Of a stretch of DNA of 64,000 nucleotides, positions 23,470-37,317 are shown piece by piece; the stretch's first letter is position 1; the number at the start of each line of letters is the position of its first letter. Under the pieces are notes generated by a model. It worked only from the letters and a program-made list of their open reading frames with translations. It ran no database searches and was not told the origin of the DNA. A program made the translations under genes and the position numbers. This DNA comes from Plutella xylostella (lineage: Eukaryota > Arthropoda > Insecta > Lepidoptera > Plutellidae): positions 67,001 to 131,000 of the forward strand of contig NC_064008.1 of NCBI RefSeq assembly GCF_932276165.1. Reading direction: 5' to 3'.

Positions 23470-26400
23470 TACCATGATTTCTTTTCATGTGGAGAGTGTT
23501 ACTATTATTTATTGATGCTAAACTATTATTTCCGTTTTACTTTATTATCATTAGCAGAGTTTCTGTTTGTTATTTTTTTAATTTTAATTATTGTCTTTGC
23601 TAATGCTTCTCCATTCTAACTATTATGTAGGTACTTACACTTAAAACTACAATGTTTTTAGTTGATGATTACCCCATCAGAGTCGGAAGCTGTTTCCATT
23701 ACCCCTCGTCGCCGTACGACGGGCCGCGCGTGACGTCACTCAACTGTGTAATGCTTTGATCTGCTGCTCATTTGATTATTAACATTTTCGCATTCTCTGC
23801 GCACGTCTGTCGATGCGATCACTTTATTAACTTTACGTTGACAATGGAGTCTTTAGTTGAGTGAGTATTCGGAATTAAGCGTGTTATTAAATATTTCTGG
23901 AGTTAGAATCGATGATTAAATTGATTTACGTGGAAGCTTTGTTCATATATTTTATGTATAGATCCTCATTATATGCCATTTTGTGGTAATCGCACATTTT
24001 TTTCATTTTTATTTTAAATAATCATACCTACTTAAAAGTTATAATATTAAGTTGAAATACTTTACGTCATTCTACCAGAATGTATGAATAGCAATCACTT
24101 TATCTGTGTCAAAACGTGCCTGAAACACAGAATGTACATTTTTTGTAAGTAGGAAATGCAATTAATTACATTAAGTACTATATTGATATAAATTAATTAT
24201 AATTAACTAATAAGCACATAATCACAATAACTATACACACAGCTATGTCCTCTCCACATCGGTCAACACCCCGCTAACTAGACAATCTAATAACCCTATT
24301 AACCCCCTTCCCCCCTACCCCCCCTTACCCCGGGGCGCAGGTTAATATTAATAATGATTATTAATATAGTTTGCATCGTCGGTGAAGACAACTTGTTTAA
24401 TATCGGAGTTAGACTTCGACTCGTGATGGACTAGTCGGGCCGGGAGGGTGGAAGAATTATATTTAAACTATTATCATTTATTATCTAACTATCTAATTAT
24501 CATCCGCCCATAGTTGTGAACTGCTGGACTTAAACCTCACTAAAATGGGTAAAACAATATTCTGTCTTGTCTTTGGCCTTTCTTATTCAACTATAACCCT
24601 CAAAAATAATGAGATAGAAACTAACCCATAATGTATTTTAGTACTTAAAAGGATGTCTGAACAGCAATCAAGCTATGTATGTTCTTGTGAAATAAGTAAG
24701 TAAATCTTTCACTTTATTTTCATTCTTGTTCTGACTACTGCACTTAAATTTGCATTTGTGCAAATTTTACAGTTACTGCAAAGATCTCATGACACTAACC
24801 AAATAACATGATGAGCTTTAAAATAAAGCAATGAAGCTGATAGTCACTAACAAATCAAGTATTATTATATTAGTCTTCAGTTTACAATTATAAATCATTT
24901 GTAATTTTTGACTGAAGTAGTAAGCTCAGGCATACTGTACTTAGTTGAACGAACATCCCGCCTCACGAACAAAAGACTAGACATTCATATTGAAAATGAT
25001 ATTACGAGTGCGGCTTTCATCTCCACTCATCAGGATGGAATCAAATAGTTCCGTTTCTACTAATTAAATAGTTAGATTGTTTTAAATGGAAAGATCTTCC
25101 TGGAAATATTAATAATTTCCTATATCAAAGCCAGCTTGCCTTACTGTTTAAAGGGTAAGATTTACCAAGTATTGAACAACAGTGATAATTGAGAAAATAT
25201 ACCTATTTATAATCTTCTGATAAAGAACTTTAAGTAGCCCCAGCATCTAATACCGTCGACTTACAAACGTAGAAGTCAGATAAGTAAATATACTAATGGA
25301 AGAATTACAACACCTTTCTTCTTCCATCGGAGTTTTATGAATTCAGAAGTATATACAGCCAAAGTGTTGTAGCGAGTGACTAGTCGTCTAATTATATGGT
25401 CTCCCACGCCAACACTCCATACTCTTACTCATGCAACAAGTATTTGGCATTCATCTGCATATTAGGATCTATTAGTGCATTTATTTATAGATGAGCCAGG
25501 AATGAGAGCGTTCATGCTTGAAATCGCTTACATTCATCCCGAAGTGACGTACCTTAACTATTCATATTTACACATTTTAGTGGAAATCATCTACTGGAAC
25601 CCATAATCATTATTTGGCGCAAGCTTTTGACTAAAAAACTATTAAAAGACCGGAAGTTAAAAAACACAACACATAAGTAATCCTTTCAATACTCAATTAC
25701 AAATTGTAACAAAAGCTAAACCGTTTCGTAATAGTTCTCTAAACAGTAGTTACACTACAAATAACAAAACGACTTGTACAAAAAAACAACTTTAAAAAGC
25801 TAAAGCTATATTTTTTTTCGAAACGATTTCACCCTTTTCATGCTTATAATAAGAGCGACTGTAGCGTTGGTTTAGTGTAATGCCGGGGTGGTTTAGTCCA
25901 CACAATAAAAGAGAAACAATATTCTTTAATCTCTTTTCGTTTAAATACGAGTAGTAGCGACTACTGGGTATTTCAGGGGACACATTACGGGTGGCAAGAG
26001 TGAAATCATTTGTGAAGTGAGGGTTCCTTTTAAATAATACAAGCCCAAAAAACAAACAAAACTTTACTTTTTTCTATATCTATAGTCGACAATGAGATAA
26101 TAAAAAAACACCAAATGAAACGAAATTGTATTTACTAAACTAAAGGAGATTTCTGTATAATTAATATTTCTAGTGGCATTGTATTTATCCTGGATTGACA
26201 TCATCTTTCTAACGTAGTATATAACGTTGTATTTATAAATAGTTGAGGCGACACAAACCTTCCCTGGGGCACTCTATAAATTTTCTACTACAAATAATTG
26301 TTAACCAACTTATACCAACTTTGTCCCACAGATCTCTAAAACGTTAGCGCTAATGCAAAGTGAGGGTACCTTTTTAATATCCTTTTCTGTTTATTATCTG

Positions 26401-28282
26401 TGTCTTATCTCATTTCTCCCAGTAACTGTGTGTTGACGCCGCCGCTGACTTGCTGATGTATTGTAATATTCGTGTAATGACGACAACGATACTGGGAACT
26501 GTATAAGCGGATCAGTGTTGCCGCGGCGATGACATAATGTCTCTTGATAGAAATCCTTGCGTTTTTATTTAGGCATTGGAACCACCACGCATTGGCAAGA
26601 CATCGGTTAAGTTTATATGGAATGCTTTTCATTTTGATAGTAAGTAATTTTCGCCTTCTTAATTCCCACCCAAAGGTAAAATATAAGACCGCCTTCTGTA
26701 CCTAGTCTTAAATGCATTGGTATAAGTTTAGTTTTGTAACTTTGTTCTGTTAAATCAAGAATATAATTATATCTATCAACGTGTAAGAGGGTGATCAACA
26801 TTGGACCCTTTTGTCATTAGGCCGTTATTAAATAAAATTCTCACTGAGTCTTAAACCAACACAAACACAGGCCAGTCTCCCCCGCAAGCGGTCTTATCCC
26901 CAAGAGCAATATCTGCACACAGCGCATTTATTCGCGCGGTCGTATAGAATTAAGGTGAAATTCATATGATTCGGTGAAATTACTTTTAAATCAGTTGTGT
27001 CCACAGAGCAGGGTAATATCGTCGCGGGATCACGAAGGGGGAGGGGGGGTCACTGGCGGATAGGGATGGGTCACATAGGGAAAGGGATATTTCATTTGTA
27101 ATTAGTATTTGAGTTAGTAATAAAAATATGCAATAGCAAAACTCTACTTATCATTGTATGTAGGTACATTTAAGCAAGATCCATAGGGTATTAAATACAT
27201 ATCACATAATCAAACATTACGCAAGTCTGCTGAATCTTATTATAATAAAATATTATTTCATCATCATGTTAGAGAGGGTCTACCTATTCACATTTAAGAA
27301 AAGAAAGAAGCTAACAATCGTGTATCGCCAAGTGTCCAGTACATACATTGGTGAGATTCTGATAGGAATATGAAAGGAATGATTGGATAAGGGAATTAAA
27401 TTACCTATATTTTACGTATTATATAATATAATGTTCCTAGGTAATTATTTTAGTTTCCTACCAATTAAGTAAGTACATTTGTAGAAGCGTAACTATTATT
27501 ACGTTTCGAATGCAAGATACCTTATCTATTTTATTTTAACAGCTATTCATTACACAGTAAAGTATTATAATTATAGAATCAATAAGCCATTTAAAAGAGA
27601 CCACTGATGGAATACAGAACAAGAAAAAAAAAAAGTGATAAGCGCTTACTTAGTAAAACACACTATTTACGAGAAACATAGTACATCTGGCAATGTTATC
27701 CGGCAATTCGGTCACAACCACAAATTTAAAATAGTAAGATGATATAAATGTAAGAAAAGGAATCAAGTATCTACTTCCTTACGAGTGTTCTTTTCCCATC
27801 TCTCTTTTAAGCGTTTTTAATATAACTAGTAACAATCACAGAGATCCACAGAGTCAACTGCAGCCAGTATTTGTTCAAGACATCGCCAAGACATTATATG
27901 ACGGTAAGTGAGTGAGAGAGTGAGTGAGTGAGTGAGTGAGTGAGTGAGTGAGAGGGGGTAAGGCTGTGTGCACACTGTGTACTTTGAGGAGACGAATTTG
28001 GTAATTTCGAGGATTAATGTAAAGGTTGTTGTACACTTGCAGCCAATTCGTGTTATAATATTTGCTATAACACTGTGATATTTTTGGTAAAGTAAGGAAC
28101 TATAAAAAACAATGTAAGTAGGTACATAAAAAATAAATGACCATGTAACACACAGTTTGAAATGTTTAGTGGATCGAGCAGATTCGAGCAGTGTAAGTAA
28201 ATGTAAAACAATCTCGTACGATAAACGTAGACGTTGACTATGATGAATATGATGATACTAAATTGCTTCGAGGACTTAGCAG
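23470..28282. other. Gene-free stretch
   Basis: No gene is supported. It holds a CRE-like CGCGTGACGTCAC (TGACGTCA at 23731), a GTGA/GTGAGA microsatellite at about 27907-27953 and AT-rich sequence with scattered simple repeats. Confidence 0.45.
27905..27955. repeat. (GTGA)n microsatellite
   Basis: About twelve units of GTGA with GAGA interruptions. It is a simple sequence repeat in intergenic DNA. Confidence 0.9.
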
Positions 28283-28519
28283 CAAGTTCCTATAAATCAC
28301 TACAGATGGCGTTGGTGACATACTGACTACATCGCGGTATTAAGATTTTTTTGCATTTGGTGACTACCTAACAATAGCTTTTGAAACGTTACTCTGGTTT
28401 CCCTTCAAAACGTATAAATCTTTCGCCTTTTACTAAAGATTTCCGTGGAGGGGAACACTCAAATGAGTCTATCTCATATTTTTGACAACTCTGCCTCGGC
28501 AGAGTTAACAAGTTTCTAA
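28283..28519 (-). repeat. Dispersed repeat, copy 2 of inverted pair
   Basis: Reverse-complement relative of 23229-23468. Here the terminal hairpin AACTCTGCC / GGCAGAGTT is perfect. Identity is high in the distal 120 bp and low in the middle, so the family has a variable core. Confidence 0.75.
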
Positions 28520-31500
28520 TAAAGTTGAAAAAAGGAAAGGCAGACCAAACAGTTAACTCAGATAAGTTAACAAACTCGTGGCCATTACAGAGTCATTATC
28601 ATTAAGCTATTCTTTAATTTCTTTATAGTTATTTTTATTTGACATAAATGTAACTATTTTACCTAACTGATTTTCGCTCGTTGTCGTTGTCTGCGACAAG
28701 TGTGTGTGCAGCTTTACCCCGCGGTTACATCCACTAATACGAGGTCTCTACGAATGAAAATTTAATAAAGATTCGACCAGCCACCAAGCGATAGACCCCA
28801 CCAGTTTTCCTTGAACCCCATCCTGCAGCAAAACCGACTCTACTGCCGCCTCATAAGGTGGAAACGAGAGGTCAAGCGGAGATGGTAGGTCTGTAATAAC
28901 GTTTGTAAAAATATCCGCCAACAAACGCCTTAAGGGGAATACTCTTTGGAATGCAAATGCGAGCTGGCTCCTGATTGGTGGAGGCCCGCCTGAAGTGCCG
29001 TGATTAAAGGAAAGGATTTAATTGTAAAGTTGGTGTAAATAGTCGTCGCTGCAGACAATTTGAATGCTAATGTGTTTGGTGTTATTCAAATGATCTTTAA
29101 AGCACAAGGGAATTCGATTTTATTTACCTTCGTTCAGCAATCTAACCATTGATTAATCTTTCTTGAAATAATTGTGTGAGTACCTAACGTAGGTAACAAG
29201 AAAGGGTTCCTATAGTATTTTGATAATTTAACTATTGACTAACAAGAATAGCATTGCATTACAGTATTTGTACCATTATGTTATTACTTAAGTATTTTAT
29301 TAGTGTTTGAATTAAATACAACAGGGCTTAAAATAGTGGTAACGTCAAAATCGATTCTCAATCTAACATTGACTCTTCATTCAGTTTTTTGGTCCTTAGA
29401 TTTATATTTCGGAGAAAAGTTACAGGTACGTATATTTTATTCGTTATTTTTACTACTAATTTTATTCTTACTACCTACTAACTAGTGAATTTCAGAATCC
29501 CGTACTATACTTACGTATTCTGAATGTCTTTTCTATATATAATGAATTATGATTTCCTTATAAAAAATATAAAATTCTGGACAACGTCCAAGTCAGCAGG
29601 AGTACCTACTTTGATTTTTTCCCCCCTAATACCTGAGCACTTCCCCTTAACTCCGTCTCGTGGCGCGCTGTATTTGCTCGTCGCCTTAACCCGGCGAATA
29701 TTAAATTCTCCCCCCCCCCCTCCCTCCCGTCCCGTCCCGGCCGTCCGGGCGCAGATACAGGAGACGTGATCCCGGATTAGGATTACAGATTATAGGTTGT
29801 TTCCAGTGCAACGATCCGGGCAGGTGATTGGTTGTAGGTTCGTTTATTTGTATTAAATCAAAATAATCCTTACAACGAACACTTACGATATCAGCTAAAC
29901 TGTTGCGCTGTTTGTCAGCTGATGACAGAGTGATCACATCTACTTGACTACATACATCGGTACATAATATGCTCACGACTGTAATCCTCTAAGGGGTAGT
30001 CAAAGGTAACACGCAAGCGAGCCACGACTACAAAACGACCCTCTCTGACTACTTGATACTTTTAATTATATTACCTACTTACATAAACCCGAACATTATT
30101 TTACACGTAAACTACTTATAATCACAGAAGTCCTCCGTCATGGGTTGAAGGTAGTCCACAGTAACTAGCCACTGTCTCTAGGCAACAGACTCGATTTTAT
30201 TGGATTATTTTAGTAATTAAAAATAATATACCTATTACCTACACACTAGTAAAGTTATTTAGAATAACTTTTTTAGAGATAATAACTTAATAATAACAAA
30301 TTATCAGTGTCAAGTTAATTTAGAATATCCATAAGTACTCTCATTATCCAAGTTAGTTGAAATTTAATGTACCTAGTTTATTACAATTAGATATAACTAT
30401 GACAAAATTCCAGTAACTGTTGTAATAAAGCCATTATATTTGCCGGCGCGGAGTCTTCATACTCCAGCCGTAATGAGATATTACCGACTCCTGTAACTTT
30501 CAGCTGAAACTATCCGGAACTTTAATTACATTCCGTATGAATTTATAATTTAATATAACGGTATTTGTGAAGTTCGTATAATACGATAAAATTTATGATG
30601 AATTGATGGCATAAGTATAATTAATTCATAACTGTGTAACTACAGTGTAATTGTGTTTAATTTAATTATAATTATGGCTTGAAAACTTAGTTATAAGGTC
30701 CGATTTTACAGAATTTTATGTTTATATTTCTCTGTATCTACTTATTTCTTTAGTTTTACCTATTGTTTGTTTTAATACAATGATTAAAAGATAGTCCAAA
30801 TACGAAATTCTATCTTGGCCGTATTAAAATTATCTCAACTCACACATAGTGACATCTGTAACTAGTTGAAGAACTAAAGAGTGCGCTACTCGACGCTAGA
30901 TGGCGCTGCTGTGTGAACTGAAAGCTTGGAAGCCCAAATTTAAAAGACTGTAGTGTAATAGCTTCGGCATTAGTTATATCGAATTAAAATAGATGGCGCA
31001 CGTAGTAGATATTTTAGAGTAAATTTTTGTTATCATTATCAATCATGAACATACTTAAAATATTACTAATAATAATTGCGTATTGGCATTAGCTGTTAAG
31101 AATTATTGATTTTTATAATAAATTTATTAATCAGTGCAATAACACAGTCCCATTTTATCTCAATTCGTGTTAGGTAGGCAATATGTTGTCCTATCAATTT
31201 AAAACAACTTGTCTACTCTCAAAGCTTCGAAACAGCAACTTATTGGAAGCTCCCTCAAACAGAGCTTTAATGAAGTGGCTAAACAGTCGCCTTCGACAAA
31301 AAGCTTAAAAAGCTAATACTTGGCGTCGGCGTCGCTAAAAGGCTTTAAGGGATGAGGGATACTTTAATTAAATTTTCGTCCGGGGTCGTTTAGGTACATT
31401 CTTTTTGGGTTTTTTATGTGTTGTTGTATGAAAAGGTATCGCGCTATAAAGAAACATGTAGATTTTCGGTACATGGTATAATGAGGTGGAAAAATTGAAA

Positions 31501-32361
31501 ATAGTCTTAGCGCTATTACTTTGCGTTGATGACATGATTATTATAGGTAAACGATTTTCTATATAAGACACATTCATGAAAAATTAGCTACTGTTGCTGT
31601 CTAATAAATACTACAAAAAAAATGTTAAAAAGTTCTTCAAAATTATTCGTTTGATTTACCTTCCAATACAATAGAATGATTATGATATTTATCTGGCTAT
31701 CGGTCCTTAGTACATTAGAGCCAGCCTAGCGGCGAGTAGCTGTACTAAAAAGTTTTTTTCATGATTGCCAGCTTTCATAGTTTAAAACCATATTGAGTAA
31801 TAATTTATTAAATTTCACTTTTAAACTAGTTTGCAATATAACCTATGCTGAAATTTAGTTCTAAGTACTGAAATAATTTGATTTTGCTTTTATTAATTTT
31901 ACTACTACACTTGGTGTCATATAGATGGCGTTAGTAGTCAAATGGGCAGTTAATAAAACTTTCCATCGTACATTGTCGAAAGGTTGCCAAGAAGTGTAAA
32001 AGCTTCAGCTTCACGAGTAAAGTTCACATGTTCGGGTGGGGACGGCGACGGGGGTGAAGAGAGGGGTAGGGGGGGTCACATTAGTGTTGACTAATTGGTC
32101 CATAAGTCAGCGAGCTTGAACTATTACAAGCGATACAAGGGACCGCTGCCACGGGACTGGTATAACAAGTTTATGTTTTAAGTGTAAATGTAAAAAGCCT
32201 TACAATTTTTTTGTGGATTCCGAAATTAATAAGGCAGGCAAGCAATTTTTGTAATGACAACGGATTACAATTATTAAATACACAAAAAACTCGGAAAAAA
32301 TCCACTTCAGGACATAAACCTCCTCTAACACTAGAAAGTTTTTGCTGCAATCTCTTAAACA
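28520..32361. other. Gene-free stretch
   Basis: No gene is supported. A poly-C/pyrimidine tract lies at about 29709-29735. Words such as GATGGCGCTGCTG (near 30900) and TAGATGGCGTTAG (near 31922) are typical of degenerate lepidopteran repeats. Confidence 0.45.
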
Positions 32362-32450
32362 AATAATTATCTGCTCCAGCTGAGGAGCAAACCCGGGACC
32401 TTCGGCACAGCCGTCACAGACTAACCACTGCTCCATCCAGTTCTTCAATG
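32362..32450 (-). mobile_element. tRNA-derived SINE head fragment
   Basis: On the minus strand it reads an A-box-like GGAGCAGTGGTTAGT and a degenerate B box GGGTTTGCTCC with GTCCCGGG. It is the tRNA-like head of a SINE, truncated and diverged from the copy at 6625. Confidence 0.6.
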
Positions 32451-34600
32451 AAGTAAACTAGGTTTAAGTTTAAGTTGTTAAGTTGTGGTGGTGAGGGTGG
32501 CGCTAATGCGAGACTGTTGTGGGGCCGAGTGGACCGAGAGACCACATCATTACTGTATTTTAGAGAAATAAAGAGTCAAAGAGTGTTACAGATTTTACAA
32601 CTGCGTTTTTTTTTTATTTATTTATTTATTTATTAATTTTTTTTTAAATAATGTAACCTACGCCTGTATGTAGGTGTAAAAGGATGAATTTTGAAATAAA
32701 TAAATAAAATAACTAGTTATATTTTTTCATTCAAAACTTATGTAACCCGCAGTATGCCAATCACAGATCCAATTCTGTCAAGTGTTTTTTGAATGATTTT
32801 ATTATTTTGTTGTTAATATAAATCTAAAGCCTCTCTCTTTATGCTGTTATGTGTGTGTGTGTGTGTACACGCAACAATATTTTTGGTGGTAAATACCTAT
32901 ATTACTTCCTCCTACACTCCGGGACTACAACCAACTAATTGTTAAGGCGACTCGCACTAATTTGTACGGCATTTAGTTAAACCGAGAATCAACGACTAAC
33001 ATTACCCAAGTACATGCTAGCTAATGTTACTCACATTATAAATGTGTTGCATGAATCTTGTGAGAAGGCGGACATGTGTCATTATTGTCATTATGAATTT
33101 GATTTCATTATGCACGGAATAATCTAATCAAAGTTTACCGATTATGGCTTTTTGTAATTGTAAGGCGTTGCGTGTTAGTTAACAAAATATGGAGGGAAAG
33201 AAGAGGTTCATTGTTCATTTGTATTTTACTAATTGACATAAGGCGTAATCTTGTAATACCTAAATACTCCTTTCTAGAGTTTGTGTGTGATAGGTGTATT
33301 ATATTATAATAAAGATGTTTAAAATTACGTTTCTAATTTAATTTTTTTTCAGTTCCTGCTCCTTATCTGGAACAGACTATATTTTCCGTAATAATCGTGT
33401 CAGTTATATTTTGTTTATTTAATAGCAATTATTCATATTTATTCGTTAATCTCGCGAATGTGATTGTGTATTTGTAAGTGGAATGTAAATGTGTAAGTTT
33501 CTAGAAGTGTGGCGGGCAGGTTGCATGCGACGAATGAAAAACATAACAAATTAGTCCTAGAAACGGTTAATGGGCAGTCAGCATTCCACGCCACTGTGGA
33601 TGTGGTATGACTGCCTTGCCTACTTACCGTTTATAAAGGCAGACTTTATTATTGTTGTACATTAAAAATGCAATGAGCAATAGAATAAGTCAATTAACAT
33701 TAATTTAACAACATTATCTTACGATCCGATTATTTTATATTTATTTTATTATTATAACCAACTTCTGCTACGAATGGAAGCCTACGAGAAGAAGGCTACG
33801 AGATTTAGCTACGACGCGGCGTAGCGTTGTGCTACGAAACTTCGTAGGCATACTACAGTAGTTCTAGACAAAATAATAATGATTAATTATTTTAAAATTC
33901 CCTTCTTTACATTATTTGTACATTCACCTATATCTTATCAGCTTCCCGCTAACGACCAGCAACACTTGAGAATTTAACTGAGATTTCTAAAAGATCGACA
34001 TATTTTTTTAATACTAAATTAGGCTTACCTTAACACTGGCTAAAAAACATAGCACCAATGTATCTCTAGCCTACTCTGTAAGGAGTAAATGGTGTGAGTT
34101 TGTCTATTATATATGATTAGACGCAAGCCCCGGGGTGTTGTGAGCTCGTTAGCTGATTACATTATCGACGGCAACTCCGCGCCTTCGGTGTTAGATTTAA
34201 ATTAGTTTACGAGAAAATATTAATAAGCTAGGTTTTTCGCATCATGTTGAAAGATTATGTTCTCGTACTTCTAGACTCCTTATAGCTTATGATACTTACT
34301 TTCGAGCGTGGCTATAGCTTTACTGTATTAGTCGGACCCAAGTCTTATAGTAAACAGTTTAATTGCATTTGTTTTTTGTGTTTAAGGCTGCGTTCCCAGT
34401 AGACAATCCACGAGTATTTACCCGTAAATAGGAGCGAGAAAGTTTACGAATTGCGTAGAAAGAGCGCCAAGCCAGAGAGAGCGCAGAACCAGCAAACAGT
34501 GATCACTCGGTAAACCGTCACTCATTGTAAAACTGTTTGCCTACTGAGCCGCAGTCTAAGTAAAGATTTCACTCAATATTTGCCTCATAGTACTACAACC
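32451..34600. other. Gene-free stretch
   Basis: No gene is supported. It includes a TTTA-rich tract near 32610-32640, a (GT)n run near 32850-32866 and a cluster of CTACGA words at 33767-33850. Confidence 0.45.
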
Positions 34601-34603
34601 TAA

Positions 34604-34780
34604 GGGTGATTACATAAAAAAATCGGGTTCCCTGTATCTACCCGTACCGGTAACTTGATTAGGTATGCGAAACTGAGAGATTTAAAACCGGGAAATGCTC
34701 TAGCGTACTCGCAGAAAGATAAACAGCAGGTTACCGGTACGGGTAGATATAGGGAACCCAGTCTCTCTATGTAAGCACCC
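34604..34780. mobile_element. PIF/Harbinger-like MITE (177 bp)
   Basis: Inverted ends GGGTGATTACAT and ATGTAAGCACCC are followed inward by a long matching arm around GGTTCCCTGTATCTACCCG and its inverse. TAA flanks both sides (34601-34603 and 34781-34783), the TWA duplication of PIF/Harbinger elements. Non-coding. Confidence 0.78.
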
Positions 34781-35149
34781 TAAGTCCTGAGTCCGGTTCG
34801 ACGTGGCTCTAATCACATCAGGAGCTAGTTAGTCTCGCAACCACTTCCACACACGCGAAGGACGAAAAATAATGACATTTCACTTAACACTGCTTCACTG
34901 AACTTCACGTGTTATTCTATTACACCTTGTTACCGCCAGAAGCTTTAATACAGTGTGTTCTTAAAGTGTTATAGTATGCCGAAAGGGATTGACCCAAGAA
35001 CTCATTCTAAACAACTTTAATTCTACAAATTTTGTAAATTGTATCAAAAAATACTTACTACTATTATGTTTTTTAATGTTGCAGTAGCTTTGATAGAGCC
35101 TTGTTAGTTATAAAGTTTAAGCGTTTAAAAGTGGGTTCAGCAATATTTA

Positions 35150-35582
35150 GGGTGCTTTTCCACCAGAGATGTGCTATGCTACGATGCTATGGATGCGTTT
35201 GATATCAACCAATCATAATTATTGGTGCACATAGCTTAGCACTGGTGGAAACGGATTCAACTAAGATATGTTTTTTGTATGGAATGATGCGTGCTATGGA
35301 TGTGTGCTATGGATGCGTGCTATGGATATGTGCTATGGACCATCGCGAGTGGTGTAGCTATGGCGCCGCCGCCCCCGTCGTTTCCCTACTATCGATACAT
35401 AGCATAGCTCGAGATGCGCATCTTTCTCGCACAGCTACTTTGCGGCGGCGCATCTTCGTAGCGCATCTTCCTCGCACAGCTACCTAGCGTAGTATTGGTG
35501 GAAACGGTCACATATTTTCGTAGCGTAGATATCACATCTTCGCAGCATAGCTGCATAGCACATCTCTGGTGGAAAAGCACCC
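35150..35582. mobile_element. PIF/Harbinger-like MITE with internal satellite (433 bp)
   Basis: The ends GGGTGCTTTTCCACCAGAGA and its inverse match over about 30 bp, and TTA flanks both sides (35147-35149 and 35583-35585). The interior has a short tandem array of GTGCTATGGATG-like words near 35290-35340. It also has repeated CTGGTGGAAACGG / TTGGTGGAAACGG and CGCATCTTCSTCGCACAGCTA words. No coding capacity. Confidence 0.78.
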
Positions 35583-35589
35583 TTAGGGT

Positions 35590-37144
35590 TAAATAAACTT
35601 TGCACTCAAGTACATTTTGATTCTAAGGAGATTGGAAAATACGAACACTGTTTAGGAAAGAACACATTTATTAATCTCTTATTTCTTATTATGTATACTT
35701 TTACTTATAAATACGATACAGTCATCTACTGGTTATGCCATCCATATATTTTATTTATTTATTTACAATAGTACCATCTACATTATAAATAGCTTTTTAA
35801 ATTACTTAGATATGACTAAACACAGTTCACTACTTATAATAATGTATGTACATTAGAGTTAAGAAAATCAAGAATTGTTTTTCAGTAGGTAGCTCTGCGG
35901 CTAGGTAGGTAGGTTTTAAACACAGATTATGAATAGTTTTAGTTTAACTAAGTAATATGTTTATTAAATAAATGTGTATTAAAATAAACCTCACGTACAT
36001 CATCAGAGGACTATATTTAATTCGGTAGTTACTCTTCTAATGCTGTGAATTAGTTTTGTAATCTTATTCTTCTTAAATAATATCGAAGGTAATTTTAATA
36101 ACATAAATCAGAAAGTTAAGGGATTTTTATGACTTAGTAACTCCTGAACACATATTTGATTCACAATTGCAGTCTAAATAGCATCAAACTTTTAAAGGTG
36201 ATTGAAATAAGATCGATTTTTGTATTCTTTGAATATTTTTTACCAGAGTGATATTTATAAAAGACTAACTCAGAAAGTGGCTTACAATTAAAAACCTACA
36301 TCATTATTATATATAGGTTAGGTACGTATCTACTGTTTAAAATATACTTACTTACGTGTACATATTTACTAAGATTATTTTGACTGTTATGATATACTTT
36401 ATGTACAAAAACATCAGATCAAGCCAATTAATATTATAATTATGCAGTGTCATCGTCAAAGTAAATTATGTTATTACTTTTATGTGTAGCATTTATACAA
36501 TCTTACATACAATATTTACAACAATATGGAAGATAATAAATAAGAAACTACGAATGTGATATAAGGTCTATTGCATAAGTTCAAATAAACTTAACGACAT
36601 AATGATCTGTCGTTACAGTCAGTTGTCATTAAAGTACATTTTATTAGAAATATCAAATTAACTATTAACTAAGCCCTCATTTTCCTGCGACTACCTAGTA
36701 TTTTGAAAATAGTTAAGTACCTACTGTAGTATTTTTAAATCACATCATTATTATTTATAGTGGTTTATATCTGTCAGCTGTAGGTTTAGTTATCCATGAA
36801 AACAATGTAAATACCTACAAATAATCACTGAAGATGGCGAATCGAACTGAATAATCTTAAATAGCAATTAAGTACAAATTAAAATAAATCTGTCTTTGAT
36901 TAAGTACCGGCTATACTAATTATTTACATTAAAATATTGTGAGTATACTGTATAGTTTATTATTCACCTTGAATCATAGAACATAAACAATCATCGATCA
37001 TAATCCGTTCAACTATGAAAAGAAAGAAAGACAACTGGCCTACTGAACCACACAAACTACCAACAAAACACCAGCCTTACAAATCTTTACACTAGCCTCA
37101 TCATAATATACAAATTTAAATCTGCACATTTTACACCCGTCAGT
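35590..37144. other. AT-rich region downstream of Rx, probable 3' UTR in part
   Basis: Located 3' of the Rx stop codon on the minus strand. TTTATT at 36956-36961 is an AATAAA on the minus strand about 185 bp after the stop and could be a polyadenylation signal; several more occur further along. I cannot say which one is used. Confidence 0.4.
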
Positions 37145-37317
37145 TCACACCATCTGCATGCCCTTGAGACTCTCCACATGTTCCTTGGCCTTCATCCGGA
37201 GCGCGGCGATGGAGGAGGAGCGGGGGTCGGGGGCCACGGGGGGCGGCGGGGGCGGCGCGGCGGGCGCGGGGGGCGTGAGGTACGACGGGTAGCCCGAGCC
37301 GGGGTGAGAGAGGAAAC
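37145..37317 (-). CDS. Rx: Rx homeobox gene, last coding exon (OAR tail)
   Basis: The exon opens after a CTCAG-type acceptor (AG at 37319-37318) and finishes the codon split by the upstream intron. It encodes GFLSHPGSGYPSYLTPP, a proline-rich stretch, then DPRSSSIAALRMKAKEHVES, which is the OAR (aristaless) motif of paired-like homeoproteins, and ends LKGMQMV with TGA at 37147-37145. GFLSHP followed by YPSYLTPP and a C-terminal OAR are typical of Rx. The OAR motif modulates transcriptional activity and marks the protein end in this family. Length is 173 nt: 2 nt of a split codon, 56 sense codons and the stop. Overlapping plus-strand frames are shadows created by high GC. Confidence 0.93.

Noticed and set aside
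27905..27955. Possible CRISPR-like or telomeric array
   Set aside because: It is a plain GTGA microsatellite; no spacers or telomere motifs occur.
35245..35487. 80-codon ORF with repeated cysteine-glycine words
   Set aside because: It is produced by the TGCTATGGATG mini-satellite inside a MITE.
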